Assembly: GCF_000381985.1 (NCBI RefSeq)
Contig: NZ_KB907350.1
Span: 1 to 64,000, forward strand
Direction: 5' to 3'
Length of the DNA: 64,000 bases
From: Novispirillum itersonii subsp. itersonii ATCC 12639
GTDB lineage: Bacteria; Pseudomonadota; Alphaproteobacteria; Rhodospirillales; Rhodospirillaceae
This document shows positions 53,166-61,731 of this stretch, piece by piece. The notes beneath the pieces were generated by a model that was not told the DNA's origin, made no database searches, and saw only the letters and a list, made by a program, of their open reading frames with translations. The position numbers were made by a program, and so were the translations under genes. Position 1 is the stretch's first letter; each line of letters starts with the position of its first letter.

Positions 53166-53846
53166 ATGCCGCCCCTTCATCGCTTTCCGTCCGCCGCCGT
53201 CGCCACCGCTGCGCTGGCTGATGCCATCGCCGCGACTCTGCTGGCCTGCCTGACCCGGCAGGACCGGGCCGTGCTGGCTGTTTCCGGCGGGCGCTCCCCG
53301 GTTCCGCTGTTTCAGACCCTCAGGGAGCGGGATCTGCCGTGGCAGCGCGTTACCATCACCCTTGTTGATGAACGCTGCCTGCCTTCTGACCACCCCGACA
53401 GCAACGCCCGGCTGGTGCGGACCCATCTGCTGGCCGGTCGTGCCGCGACCGCCTGCTTCAGGCCGCTGTGGCTTCAGCCCGCAACGCCGGAGGACCTGAT
53501 CAGTAACGCCATAAAACAATGGCAGACACCGGATCTAACCCTGCTGGGCATGGGCGAAGATGGGCATACCGCATCCCTGTTCCCCGGCGCGACAAATCTG
53601 ACGACCGGACTGGCCGCGGATACGGCAGCCCCCCTGCTGCTGATTGATCCACCCACCGCCCCGCACCGGCGCATCAGCATGACGGCGGCGGAAATTGCCC
53701 GCAGCCGACAGGTTTTTCTTTCGATTGCCGGGGACGCCAAACTGTCTGTTCTGCAGCAGGCCCTGACAGCTCCCTCCCCGGCGCTGCCGGTTGGTGTGGT
53801 CCTGACCCGCTGCCCGACGGCACAGATTTTTGCCAGCGAGATCTGA
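53166..53846 (+). CDS. pgl: 6-phosphogluconolactonase (DevB family)
   Basis: A 226-residue lactonase that hydrolyses 6-phosphogluconolactone to 6-phosphogluconate. Family motifs are LAVSGGRSPVPLFQTL, LVDERCLPSDHPDSNARLV and LLGMGEDGHTASLFPG. Divergent from edd and followed by glk. The glucose-6-phosphate dehydrogenase gene (zwf), which usually precedes pgl, is not in the window. Confidence 0.93.
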   Translation: MPPLHRFPSAAVATAALADAIAATLLACLTRQDRAVLAVSGGRSPVPLFQTLRERDLPWQRVTITLVDERCLPSDHPDSNARLVRTHLLAGRAATACFRPLWLQPATPEDLISNAIKQWQTPDLTLLGMGEDGHTASLFPGATNLTTGLAADTAAPLLLIDPPTAPHRRISMTAAEIARSRQVFLSIAGDAKLSVLQQALTAPSPALPVGVVLTRCPTAQIFASEI

Positions 53847-53979
53847 ATCCCCTCAGACTCCTGACATTTCAACCGCCAGAGCTTTTGCGCCCCCGGCCTT
53901 TTGCACCCTTGACCTTCCGGCTGAAGGCGACAACAAAGAAAACGATAAAAAACAGAACAGTCAAAGGGAGCCGACGCCC

Positions 53980-54969
53980 ATGTCCACATCATCCTATCCA
54001 CGCCTGCTGGGCGACATCGGCGGCACCAATGCCCGGTTTGCGCTGGAAACCGCCCCCGGCGTCATCGAGGCACTGCTGATTCTGCCAACCCGGGAACATC
54101 CCGGATTTGCCGATGCCCTGAAGGCTTATCTTGAGCGCACCGGCGTCACCGGGCTCCGCCATGCGGCGATCGGTATTGCCACCGCTGTCACCGGCGACCA
54201 TGTCAGCATGACCAACCACCCGTGGGCGTTTTCGATCGAAGACATCCGCACCGCATTCGGCCTCGATACCTTTCTGGTTCTCAACGATTTCACCATCCTT
54301 GCTCTGTCTCTGCCGCGCCTGCCTGCGCAGGATCTGGAACAGATCGGTGGCGGTACGGCCCGCAATGGGGCCAAAGCCCTGATCGGTCCCGGCACCGGCC
54401 TTGGTGTCTCCGGGCTTCTCCCCTCTGCCGCCGGCTGGATTCCGCTGGCCGGAGAAGGGGGACATGTGGCGTTTTCCCCCTGCACCGAGGAAGAAGAGGC
54501 CCTCGCCCGCTTCGCCCGGGCCGAGCTGGGTGTCGCCCATCTCTCAGCCGAACGCCTGATCACCGGATCGGGGCTGGAGCTGATCGACCGATTCCTGACC
54601 GCGCAGGGGCAGGCCCCCGGCGTTGCCCCCCGTCCGGCCCCTGACATTTCCCGCGCCGGGCTGGACGGAAGCTGTCCGCGCGCCGTGGCAGCCCTGACCC
54701 TGTTCTGCGCCCTGTTCGGCACGGCTGCCGCCAATCTGGCCCTGACGCTTGGCGCCATCGGCGGGCTGTATATCGGCGGCGGTATTATTCCACGCTTCGG
54801 GGCTTTTTTCGCAGCCTCACCGTTCCGGTCACGGTTTGAGGCGCAGGGGCGCCTGAGTGCCTATCTGGCGCCGATCCCGGTGTATGTCATTCACAGCCCG
54901 ACACCGGCCCTGCTGGGGGCCGCCAACGCCCTTGACCAGCACCTTGCCGTCACCAAAACTCTGGCCTGA
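53980..54969 (+). CDS. glk: Glucokinase
   Basis: A 329-residue bacterial glucokinase of the GlkA type. The phosphate-1 motif is LLGDIGGTNARFALE, LNDFTILALSLP carries the catalytic Asp, GPGTGLGVSGL and PLAGEGGH follow. ATG at 53980 has AGGGAG nine bases upstream; an upstream open extension lacks family similarity. It phosphorylates glucose for the Entner-Doudoroff pathway. hexR follows after 14 bases. Confidence 0.93.
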   Translation: MSTSSYPRLLGDIGGTNARFALETAPGVIEALLILPTREHPGFADALKAYLERTGVTGLRHAAIGIATAVTGDHVSMTNHPWAFSIEDIRTAFGLDTFLVLNDFTILALSLPRLPAQDLEQIGGGTARNGAKALIGPGTGLGVSGLLPSAAGWIPLAGEGGHVAFSPCTEEEEALARFARAELGVAHLSAERLITGSGLELIDRFLTAQGQAPGVAPRPAPDISRAGLDGSCPRAVAALTLFCALFGTAAANLALTLGAIGGLYIGGGIIPRFGAFFAASPFRSRFEAQGRLSAYLAPIPVYVIHSPTPALLGAANALDQHLAVTKTLA

Positions 54970-54983
54970 GGACCGATCTGCGG

Positions 54984-55835
54984 ATGCTCGACCGCCTGCG
55001 ACAGGAACGCCCGCAGCTCTCCCCCGCCGAACAGCGGGTGGCCGACTATGTATTGGATAATCCGCAGACGGTGATGCGGGCCGCAGTCGCCGATATTGCC
55101 CGGCAGGCCGGTGTCAGCCAGCCGACGGTGATCCGCTTCTGCCGCCGTATGGGCTGTCAGGGGCTGCCGGACTTTAAACTATCGCTGGCAGGCACCCTTG
55201 CCAGCGAAACCGTGCAGGGCACACCCTACGTCCATTCCGCCGTCAATCCCGGTGATGACACCGCCACCATTCTGGGCAAACTGTTCGACAGCGCCGCCAC
55301 GGCCATGCGCGCCACCCGCGACGCCCTGTCGGTTCCGGCAATGGAAGCGGCCATCGCCATGCTGACCGAAGCCCGGCGGATTGAGTTCTACGGCCTTGGT
55401 AACTCAGGGATTGTCGCAGCCGACGCCCAGCACAAATTTTTCCGCCTCGGAATTCCTTCCGTTGCCTACACAGACAGCCATACGCAGGTGATGGCAGCGG
55501 CAATCCTGCAACCCGGCGACTGCGTGGTGGCGCTGTCGCAGTCAGGCCGGTCCCCCGAACTGCTGGATGCCGCCGATGTCGCCAAATCCAGCGGGGCGAC
55601 AGTCATTGCCCTGACCACCGATGCCTCGCCGCTGGCCCGGCTGGCCGACGTCGCCATCGGCATTGAAACCCCGGAAGACACGGCCAGCTTCAGCCCGATG
55701 CTGTCCCGCCTGCTGACACTGGCCGTCATCGACGTGCTGACCGTCGGTGTCGCCCTGCGTCTGGGACCCGATGCCGTCTGCCGGATGGAACAGGCCAAGC
55801 GGTCTTTGCAAGAAAAGCGGCTCAAGCTGCGATAG
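54984..55835 (+). CDS. hexR: RpiR/HexR family transcriptional regulator
   Basis: A 283-residue regulator. The N-terminal RpiR-type HTH covers residues 1-75 (AAVADIARQAGVSQPTVIRFCRRMGCQGLPDFK), and a SIS sugar-phosphate domain from about 120 includes FYGLGNSGIVAADAQHKF and VVALSQSGRSPELLDAA. HexR represses Entner-Doudoroff genes and binds KDPG. The two TGTA-TACA boxes at edd/pgl are its likely targets. Confidence 0.9.
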   Translation: MLDRLRQERPQLSPAEQRVADYVLDNPQTVMRAAVADIARQAGVSQPTVIRFCRRMGCQGLPDFKLSLAGTLASETVQGTPYVHSAVNPGDDTATILGKLFDSAATAMRATRDALSVPAMEAAIAMLTEARRIEFYGLGNSGIVAADAQHKFFRLGIPSVAYTDSHTQVMAAAILQPGDCVVALSQSGRSPELLDAADVAKSSGATVIALTTDASPLARLADVAIGIETPEDTASFSPMLSRLLTLAVIDVLTVGVALRLGPDAVCRMEQAKRSLQEKRLKLR

Positions 55836-55964
55836 CTATACACGAATTACGGGTATTTGTGATTGACTGATGTCACCTCAGACACATTCAGACAAAAATC
55901 AGAATCTCCTTAAACTCTGATTCAAAATAATTTTCTCAGAATTTTTCTATTGCCCTCATACAAC

Positions 55965-55980
55965 ATGCAAAATTTTGCAT
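55965..55980. promoter_or_regulatory. 16-bp perfect palindrome in an AT-rich intergenic region
   Basis: ATGCAAAATTTTGCAT is perfectly self-complementary. It lies about 90 bases upstream of the orphan membrane-protein gene in a stretch (55850-55990) much richer in A and T than the genes. Could be an operator. Confidence 0.55.
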
Positions 55981-56068
55981 AAAATGCATGCCAAAAACTA
56001 CCTGGGGATGTAATTTCTCTGACAGGCTTCTGCTCAGTCATGAGCCGACGGAACAATCGGAGTCCCCG

Positions 56069-57040
56069 ATGTCAGAGCCAACCACCATTCTCGCCACATC
56101 AGGACTGCTGCCCGGAACGTTTCCTGCGGCACTGGTCTATCTTATCATGGCGTTCCTGAACGCGGCCAATCCCGGTCCCCTCCAGAGCGGATGTCGGCTC
56201 ATTCTCCCCGTCTCGCCCTCTGCCGCGCCGATCTATGCCTGCCTCCTGATTGGCAGTCAGAGTTTTCTTGGGGTCATGCTGCTGATTGCCCCCTCATGGA
56301 TTCTGGCTGGCAGCGGACTGTGCTCTTTCCTGCTGTGCCGGGGGCTGGTGTTCCGGAAGCGGGCGGGTTTCCCTAAAGTATCGCTGCATCTTGGGCTCGG
56401 CTCTCTCTGGCCGGGTCCCATCGCTCTGTTTCTCGACAGCGTTCTGCTGCTCTCCCTGCTCGATACCGTCGTACGAACCGCGACGGCCTCTTTAATTCTG
56501 CCTCCGGCTGCCGGGGTCATCGGTGCGGTTTTGGTCACAGCAGCCAGCCTGCTGATCGCCAGCCGGAGTCTACAGGGCGGCCCCTTGCTCCGGCGGGGCA
56601 CTCTCTCCCCCGGGGCTAAATGGCCGACCGCCATCACCGGGCCTGTGCCGGTGCAGGACCCGACCATCGTCCTGATGATTCCGTCCGACGGTCATGACGG
56701 CCAGTCCTGGCTGCGTCTGCTGCGTGCCCGGGCCGCCCTTGGATCTTTCTATCCCTTACACATCCTGACTGCCGGTACAGAGATCACCCCGTCAGAGACA
56801 GAAACGCTCACCACCCTCCCGCCGGACCGCTTTCTCGCCCTGTCAGACCGCTTCCCCTGTGCCCTGCTAGTCAGCGGCGGGGTGATTGTTGCCCGCTGGA
56901 CAGAAGAACTGCCCGCAGAGTGGCTGATTCCTTACTCTGCCAAAGCCAGTCCCGAAGGCAGTCCCGCGATCCCCCCGCCCGAGAACCTCCCCCGGAACAC
57001 CACAGAAAATCATAGGTATTTCTCGGCTGGCCCCGTATGA
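56069..57040 (+). CDS. Hypothetical membrane protein
   Basis: A 323-residue protein with no recognised family. The N-terminal 165 residues have about four to five hydrophobic segments (ALVYLIMAFLNAANPGPL; APIYACLLIGSQSFLGVMLLIA; FLDSVLLLSLLDTVV; AAGVIGAVLVTAASLLIA). A soluble C-terminal half of about 150 residues begins DPTIVLMIPSDGHDGQSWLRLLRA and ends Pro-rich. GGAG lies six bases before ATG at 56069; the frame is open upstream. Flanking DNA is AT-rich, suggesting acquisition, which is inference only. Confidence 0.65.
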   Translation: MSEPTTILATSGLLPGTFPAALVYLIMAFLNAANPGPLQSGCRLILPVSPSAAPIYACLLIGSQSFLGVMLLIAPSWILAGSGLCSFLLCRGLVFRKRAGFPKVSLHLGLGSLWPGPIALFLDSVLLLSLLDTVVRTATASLILPPAAGVIGAVLVTAASLLIASRSLQGGPLLRRGTLSPGAKWPTAITGPVPVQDPTIVLMIPSDGHDGQSWLRLLRARAALGSFYPLHILTAGTEITPSETETLTTLPPDRFLALSDRFPCALLVSGGVIVARWTEELPAEWLIPYSAKASPEGSPAIPPPENLPRNTTENHRYFSAGPV

Positions 57041-57110
57041 TCCGAAAGTCTGCCGCGACAGGGTTTCTCTGCGTGGCGGGCTTGTCTGGACCTGACGTGA
57101 CTGACACTCC

Positions 57111-58121
57111 ATGCGCCTCTCCGCTGCATCCACCCTGTATCGCTTCAGCCTCCGGCACTGCCTCAGAGGCAGCCGGTTGGCCCTTGCCACGGCTTTCGCC
57201 GTGTCGCTGTCTGTTACAGCAGCGCAGGCCCAGACAGTCCCCCCGTCACCGGAACGGAGTGCACTGGAAGCCCGGCTGTCAGCGCTGACCACCGCCCTCG
57301 CCGGTGATGTCTGCGCCAACCCTGCCGAGGCCAGAGCCCTTCTGGCTGCCGGAACGCCCGCTGGCACCCCGGCGGGCGCCGCACCGGCTATCACCCCGGC
57401 TCCCGACAAATCCTCCGCCGCCGACATCAAAACAAGCTCGGCCCCGGCAAAGCCTCTGGAAAAGACCGCACTGGTCTCGCTGCTGAAACAGGCGGTGGTT
57501 CTGGTGGTGGCCGGAGAGAACTCAGGCTCCGGTTTCATCATCGACAGCCAGCATATTGTCACCAACAATCATGTGATCGCCGGGTCAGAAGGGCAGCCGC
57601 TGATTGTTGCCGGTGTTGGTATCGGCACCCCGCGGGAAGCCAAGGTGATTGCCCATGTCGCTGAAGAAGGCCCGGCCGGACGCGATTTTGCCCTGCTGAA
57701 AGTGGCGGGGGCGCCGCTGACCACCAAACTTGCGCTGACCCCCAATGTTGCCGACCTGCAACCGATCGTTGCCGCCGGTTTTCCCGGCCTGCTGATTACC
57801 AACGACGTCAATTTCCACCGGCTGATGCAGGGGGACCTGTCTGCAACCCCGGAAATCATCCTGTCGCAGGGGGCGGTGATGGCAATCCAGAACCGCAGCG
57901 CCGGGATGCCAACCATTGCCCACAATGCCCCGATTTCCGGCGGCAACAGCGGCGGGCCGCTGGTTGACGCCTGTGGCCGGGTGGTCGGCATCAACACCTA
58001 TATCCGGGTCGCTTCTGATCAGGGCACCAATGCAGGCTATGCCCTGGGGACAGAGGGAATCCTGAAGTTTCTGGCCAAGGCTGGCGGTTCGCCCACGGTA
58101 CAGAGCGGTACCTGCGAATAA
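57111..58121 (+). CDS. Secreted trypsin-like serine protease (S1 family)
   Basis: A 336-residue exported protease. A signal peptide (cationic start, hydrophobic RLALATAFAVSLSVTAAQA) is followed by a cysteine-bearing helical segment and a Pro/Ala-rich linker (85-118). The protease domain has an intact triad: His154 in TNNHVI, Asp192 in GRDFALLKV and Ser280 in ISGGNSGGPLV. No PDZ domain follows, unlike DegP. Likely periplasmic. Terminator directly downstream; convergent with a three-gene lipoprotein group. Confidence 0.88.
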   Translation: MRLSAASTLYRFSLRHCLRGSRLALATAFAVSLSVTAAQAQTVPPSPERSALEARLSALTTALAGDVCANPAEARALLAAGTPAGTPAGAAPAITPAPDKSSAADIKTSSAPAKPLEKTALVSLLKQAVVLVVAGENSGSGFIIDSQHIVTNNHVIAGSEGQPLIVAGVGIGTPREAKVIAHVAEEGPAGRDFALLKVAGAPLTTKLALTPNVADLQPIVAAGFPGLLITNDVNFHRLMQGDLSATPEIILSQGAVMAIQNRSAGMPTIAHNAPISGGNSGGPLVDACGRVVGINTYIRVASDQGTNAGYALGTEGILKFLAKAGGSPTVQSGTCE

Positions 58122-58126
58122 AATAA

Positions 58127-58157
58127 CCCCCCGGACTGAGAGATCCGGGGGATTTTT
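58127..58157 (+). terminator. Terminator after the serine protease gene
   Basis: CCCCCGGA (58128-58135) pairs with TCCGGGGG (58144-58151), followed by ATTTTT. Confidence 0.88.
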
Positions 58158-58167
58158 CTTAGGCCTG

Positions 58168-58668
58168 TTAGCGCCCGATCAGGGTATCCAGCTCTTTACT
58201 CAGGCTGTCTTTCTGCTTACGCAGGGCATCAAGCCGGGCTTCTTTCTCCGTATCATTGCTGACCGGATCAGCCTTGACCTGCGCAATCCGCGCTTCAAGC
58301 TGAGAAATCTGGCGCTGAAGCTCCGTCGTGTTGCCCTTGGCTTTGGCAACTTTCTTCTTCAGATCAGCGATATCTTTATCGAGTGCCGCCGCTTTCTGTT
58401 CCGCAGCCGTCCTGTCCGCCGCAACAGCGGTCTGCTGCTGCTGGGTCCGCTGCAGCTCGCGCTGCTTCTGGGTATTGACGTCCTGCTCGTTCTCCAGCGT
58501 TTCCTGTTTCTGCTTGGCCCGCTTGTCATAGGTGCCGTCAGACAGGTTGCTCATCCCGGAGAAAAATCCGCCCTTCGCCGGATCTTCATTGGTCTGGCAG
58601 GCCGACAGGGTCAGCACAGAGCCCAGACAGATCACCGGCAGAAGCAGACGGCGACGGATACGGTTCAT
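58168..58668 (-). CDS. Coiled-coil lipoprotein, unknown function
   Basis: A 166-residue protein with a lipoprotein signal ending LSAC-Q near residue 24. The rest is a highly charged coiled coil from about 55 to the C-terminus, rich in Lys, Gln, Glu and Arg, with heptad-like spacing. ATG at 58668 suits AAAGG nine bases upstream; an in-frame GTG at 58686 is possible. Its neighbour at 58793 is also a coiled-coil lipoprotein, and all three leftward genes are exported. Confidence 0.78.
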   Translation of the reverse strand: MNRIRRRLLLPVICLGSVLTLSACQTNEDPAKGGFFSGMSNLSDGTYDKRAKQKQETLENEQDVNTQKQRELQRTQQQQTAVAADRTAAEQKAAALDKDIADLKKKVAKAKGNTTELQRQISQLEARIAQVKADPVSNDTEKEARLDALRKQKDSLSKELDTLIGR

Positions 58669-58792
58669 CGTGGTCATCCTTTTCACAAAACGGCCCTGGC
58701 AGAGATTCCGGATCGGCGCTTTCCGCGATGCGGGTACCGACCAAGGGTATCGTATCAGCCGGTCACACTGGAACGCCTGGAAATAGAAAAAC

Positions 58793-59497
58793 TTAGCCTA
58801 TCCGGGCAACCTGACGGCGCTGCATCAGGCCGTTGATATCCCCCTCAAGCTGGGCGATCTGCTTTTCCAGCGTCCCGATTTCCTTATCCATCGCCTGCAT
58901 CCGTTTAGAGGATCCCTGCGTCTGGGCACGGGCCTGCACGTATTCGTCATGCTTTTCCTTCAGCTTTGCCAAAGTCTTCTGCATGTACTGAGTGTTTTCG
59001 TCGATACGCGCCAGTTCCTGCTTCGCCTTGTCCTTGCTCATCTGGCCGGAGGCGATCTTCTGATTCAGCGACTCAAGGGTCCGGCTGTCTTCAGCGATCA
59101 CCTGACGGCTGGTGGCAATCATATCGGCAAGGCGCTGGTTATCCTTGCGGACATCGTCGGTCATTGAATCAAGACGAGCTTCCTCATTGGCATACTGTTC
59201 CTGCTTATCCGCAATATAGTAGCCGGTTGCCCCGCCCATCGCAGCACCGGCGGCGCACCCGATCGCCGCCCCCTGACCACGCTGACCGTTGCCCGCTGCC
59301 AGCAGACCGACCAGCAGACCGACCGCGCAGCCCGCGACTGCCCCTTCAACCACTGTCTGGTTAAAAGTATCGGCCTGCTCCCGCAGCCGCTTTTCCGCCG
59401 GAGACAGGTTTGCCTGATCAACACTGGATGTCGCGCAGCCCGCCAGAAACAGACTGGCGATCAGAACTGTCCCGATTCCCTTCCCAAAGCGCATCAT
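58793..59497 (-). CDS. Glycine-zipper coiled-coil lipoprotein, unknown function
   Basis: A 234-residue lipoprotein with lipobox LAGC near residue 21. A Gly/Ala-rich stretch of about 40 residues (AVAGCAVGLLVGLLAAGN and GAAIGCAAGAAMGGATGYY) forms a glycine-zipper membrane segment, followed by a coiled coil to the end. AGGAG is six bases before ATG at 59497. Similar glycine-zipper lipoproteins occur in outer membranes. It lies 77 bases after the SUMF1-like gene. Confidence 0.8.
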   Translation of the reverse strand: MMRFGKGIGTVLIASLFLAGCATSSVDQANLSPAEKRLREQADTFNQTVVEGAVAGCAVGLLVGLLAAGNGQRGQGAAIGCAAGAAMGGATGYYIADKQEQYANEEARLDSMTDDVRKDNQRLADMIATSRQVIAEDSRTLESLNQKIASGQMSKDKAKQELARIDENTQYMQKTLAKLKEKHDEYVQARAQTQGSSKRMQAMDKEIGTLEKQIAQLEGDINGLMQRRQVARIG

Positions 59498-59574
59498 TGT
59501 TTACTCCTGTTCCCACAATCCAGACCGGCTTTTGCAGTTTCAGCCGTGTCCCCGGCAGAACCCGGTTTCTCCGT

Positions 59575-61140
59575 TTACATCTTCACGTAATCATCCAGCC
59601 ATTTCTGGCGGCTGACTTTATGGTCATCACGATATCCAAGCACATGCCCGGTATGCCGCTCCAGATACGGGACCAGATGGGCCAGACCCAGATTTTTCAT
59701 TTCGGTGGCCAGAAGATCCCGCTGCCGTTTCAGGGTATCATCCCCATAGTCTTCAGCAATGCGTATCACCGTATCCGCATAATAGCGCAGGTTGTCATCC
59801 AGTGCCTTCTGGTTCTCCTGCACCTTCGCCTGATAATCCTTCGTCCGGTCGCTGTTGGGATCAGACGCCTTCTGGCTTTCGTACAGAGAGCGCAGGCGGT
59901 CAACCCACTTACCGTCATCGGCCAGCTTCTGTCCGAGAAATGCCCCCATCCGCAGGGCCGTGCGGGCCGCACGGTCACGCTGCTCATCCCGCAGGGCCAG
60001 ATCAGCCCTCAAAGAGGCCTGCACCTGTTCCAGCCGCTTTTTCATTTCCGGGTCCGGAGCGGCTTTTGCCAGCACCGCCAGATCTTCAATCGGTGTCTCC
60101 GCCTGCTTGCCAAGCTGAACCCCCGGCCGGTCATCGGTCGCCGAGCTGGCCCCCAGCTTATCCCACGCCTGCTGAACAGCCTTCAGCTGCACCCCTGAGG
60201 TCAGCGACGGAACCGCCGCCACCACCCGGAAACCGGTGGTCTTGGATTTGCGGGCTCCAGCGTCATCAAAATACGGCACCTCCTGCCGCAGAGCCGTGCG
60301 GATGTCCTGCTCCCCGGTCAGATAATTGCCACCACGCACCACATACCCGCCAGCCTGACCGTGTGACCGGCCCAGTTTGTTCAGACGGAACGGCTCCAGC
60401 ACCATTTCATCCACATTGCCAAGCATATCGTGGATCCCCAGCGGACCCGGATTGAGTAGACCCGTTAACTGTGGCTTTCCGTTGGCCGACTGCGTACCGG
60501 CAAACCAGACATACTTCGGCATCCCTTCCGGCATCGCGAACAGGCGCTCACCGAAGTCAGCGGGGGAGACCGAGGCCCCGCCCCGGGCCGCATATTCCCA
60601 TTCCGCCTCGGTCGGCAGGCGGATATAGGCCGCCTCATCGCCTTCCTTCGGCAGGGCCTTCGCGGCATTCGTGCGCAGCCAGACCGAATAGCGTTCGGTA
60701 AACTTCACCGCGTCAAACCAGCCGATATCCGCCTGCGGCAACCGCTTCGGGACCGCAACCTTCGGGCAGGCCTCCGGCGTCTCGGCCATAACGGCTTCAT
60801 ACTGTGCCTGCGAAACTTCGTACTTGCCGATCAGATAGCTGCGCTGGTTTTTGCCGTCACTGAAACTACCGGCAATATATTCGGGATGCACCCCTTCGAT
60901 TGATCCCCGGGCCGGATCGCCGCCGCCCAGCATGACCCGGGTATCGCCCAGCGGGCCGTCAGCCGGAACCGCCACACGGCGGAACACCATTGCCCCACCA
61001 CAGGGCATTGGCAGGGTCACATCCTCCGCCGCCGGTTTCGGGTTGCTGATCTTGGCATCCCAGTCAGCGGCTGACGCCGTCACAGCCAGACCGCCGAGCA
61101 GAAAGATCCCTGCTGCCAGCCCTTTGAAACCCGCCTGCAT
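59575..61140 (-). CDS. SUMF1/FGE-fold secreted protein with helical C-terminal domain
   Basis: A 521-residue exported protein. After a signal peptide (GLAAGIFLLGGLAVTASAA) a formylglycine-generating-enzyme (SUMF1) fold covers about 60-310: YEVSQAQYEAV, RLPTEAEWEYAARGG, GNVDEMVLEPF and YVVRGGNYL. The cysteine pair used by true FGEs is not present in RGGNYL; only two Cys occur in the mature chain, both N-terminal. The C-terminal 200 residues are helical. ATG at 61140 follows GAGGGGA. Probably structural or binding rather than an FGE. Confidence 0.8.
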   Translation of the reverse strand: MQAGFKGLAAGIFLLGGLAVTASAADWDAKISNPKPAAEDVTLPMPCGGAMVFRRVAVPADGPLGDTRVMLGGGDPARGSIEGVHPEYIAGSFSDGKNQRSYLIGKYEVSQAQYEAVMAETPEACPKVAVPKRLPQADIGWFDAVKFTERYSVWLRTNAAKALPKEGDEAAYIRLPTEAEWEYAARGGASVSPADFGERLFAMPEGMPKYVWFAGTQSANGKPQLTGLLNPGPLGIHDMLGNVDEMVLEPFRLNKLGRSHGQAGGYVVRGGNYLTGEQDIRTALRQEVPYFDDAGARKSKTTGFRVVAAVPSLTSGVQLKAVQQAWDKLGASSATDDRPGVQLGKQAETPIEDLAVLAKAAPDPEMKKRLEQVQASLRADLALRDEQRDRAARTALRMGAFLGQKLADDGKWVDRLRSLYESQKASDPNSDRTKDYQAKVQENQKALDDNLRYYADTVIRIAEDYGDDTLKRQRDLLATEMKNLGLAHLVPYLERHTGHVLGYRDDHKVSRQKWLDDYVKM

Positions 61141-61359
61141 GTCCGATCCCCTCTGACACAAATCCAGCATGAAGTGTGCGCATCATGCCCCGGATCACCT
61201 GTGGAAACAAACGCTTCCCAGCACCCTTTGCCCAAACAGTCGACTCCGGGACTAAAAAAGAGGATTTTTTTAAGATTCCGGGCAGGAACATTTAGCAACC
61301 GTCCGCACACCGCCTTTTTACAATGATGCCCGTTCTTTCAAAATAAAACCGGAAGCATC

Positions 61360-61731
61360 ATGAGTACCCTCTTTCTCCGCAGTGCGGTTGTGTATGCCCT
61401 TTTCGGGATTATGCTGGGAATCCAGATGGCGGCAACCCAGCAGTTTGATGCCAGACCCGTCCACGCTCACGCCCTGCTGGCCGGATGGCTGTCGATGGCG
61501 GTGATGGGGGTGATGTACAAAGTGTTCCCGGCCCTGAAACACCGGGTTTTAGGCCCGGCGCATTTCTGGCTGCACAGCATCGGCCTGCCGGTGATGCTGG
61601 CAGGGGTCTTTGCCATTCATCGCGGGCAGGCTGATATCGGCGAACCGATCGCCGGGATCGGATCGATGGTTTTTGCCGTCGGCATTATCGCTTTTGCGGT
61701 TAATGTCTGGCGGCATGTCAAAGAGGATTAA
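61360..61731 (+). CDS. Small heme-copper oxidase subunit I-like membrane protein
   Basis: A 123-residue protein with four predicted helices. The segment ARPVHAHALLAGWLSMAVMGVMYKVFPAL resembles the histidine-bearing helix region of cbb3 oxidase subunit I and NorB, but the protein is only about a quarter of that length. It lacks the full set of heme ligands. Such stand-alone fragments are found in proteobacteria and are usually unnamed. It ends overlapping a convergent permease gene by four bases. Confidence 0.68.
   Translation: MSTLFLRSAVVYALFGIMLGIQMAATQQFDARPVHAHALLAGWLSMAVMGVMYKVFPALKHRVLGPAHFWLHSIGLPVMLAGVFAIHRGQADIGEPIAGIGSMVFAVGIIAFAVNVWRHVKED

Noticed and set aside
59575-61140. Active formylglycine-generating enzyme
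   Set aside because: The catalytic cysteine pair of FGEs is missing and no sulfatase gene is nearby.
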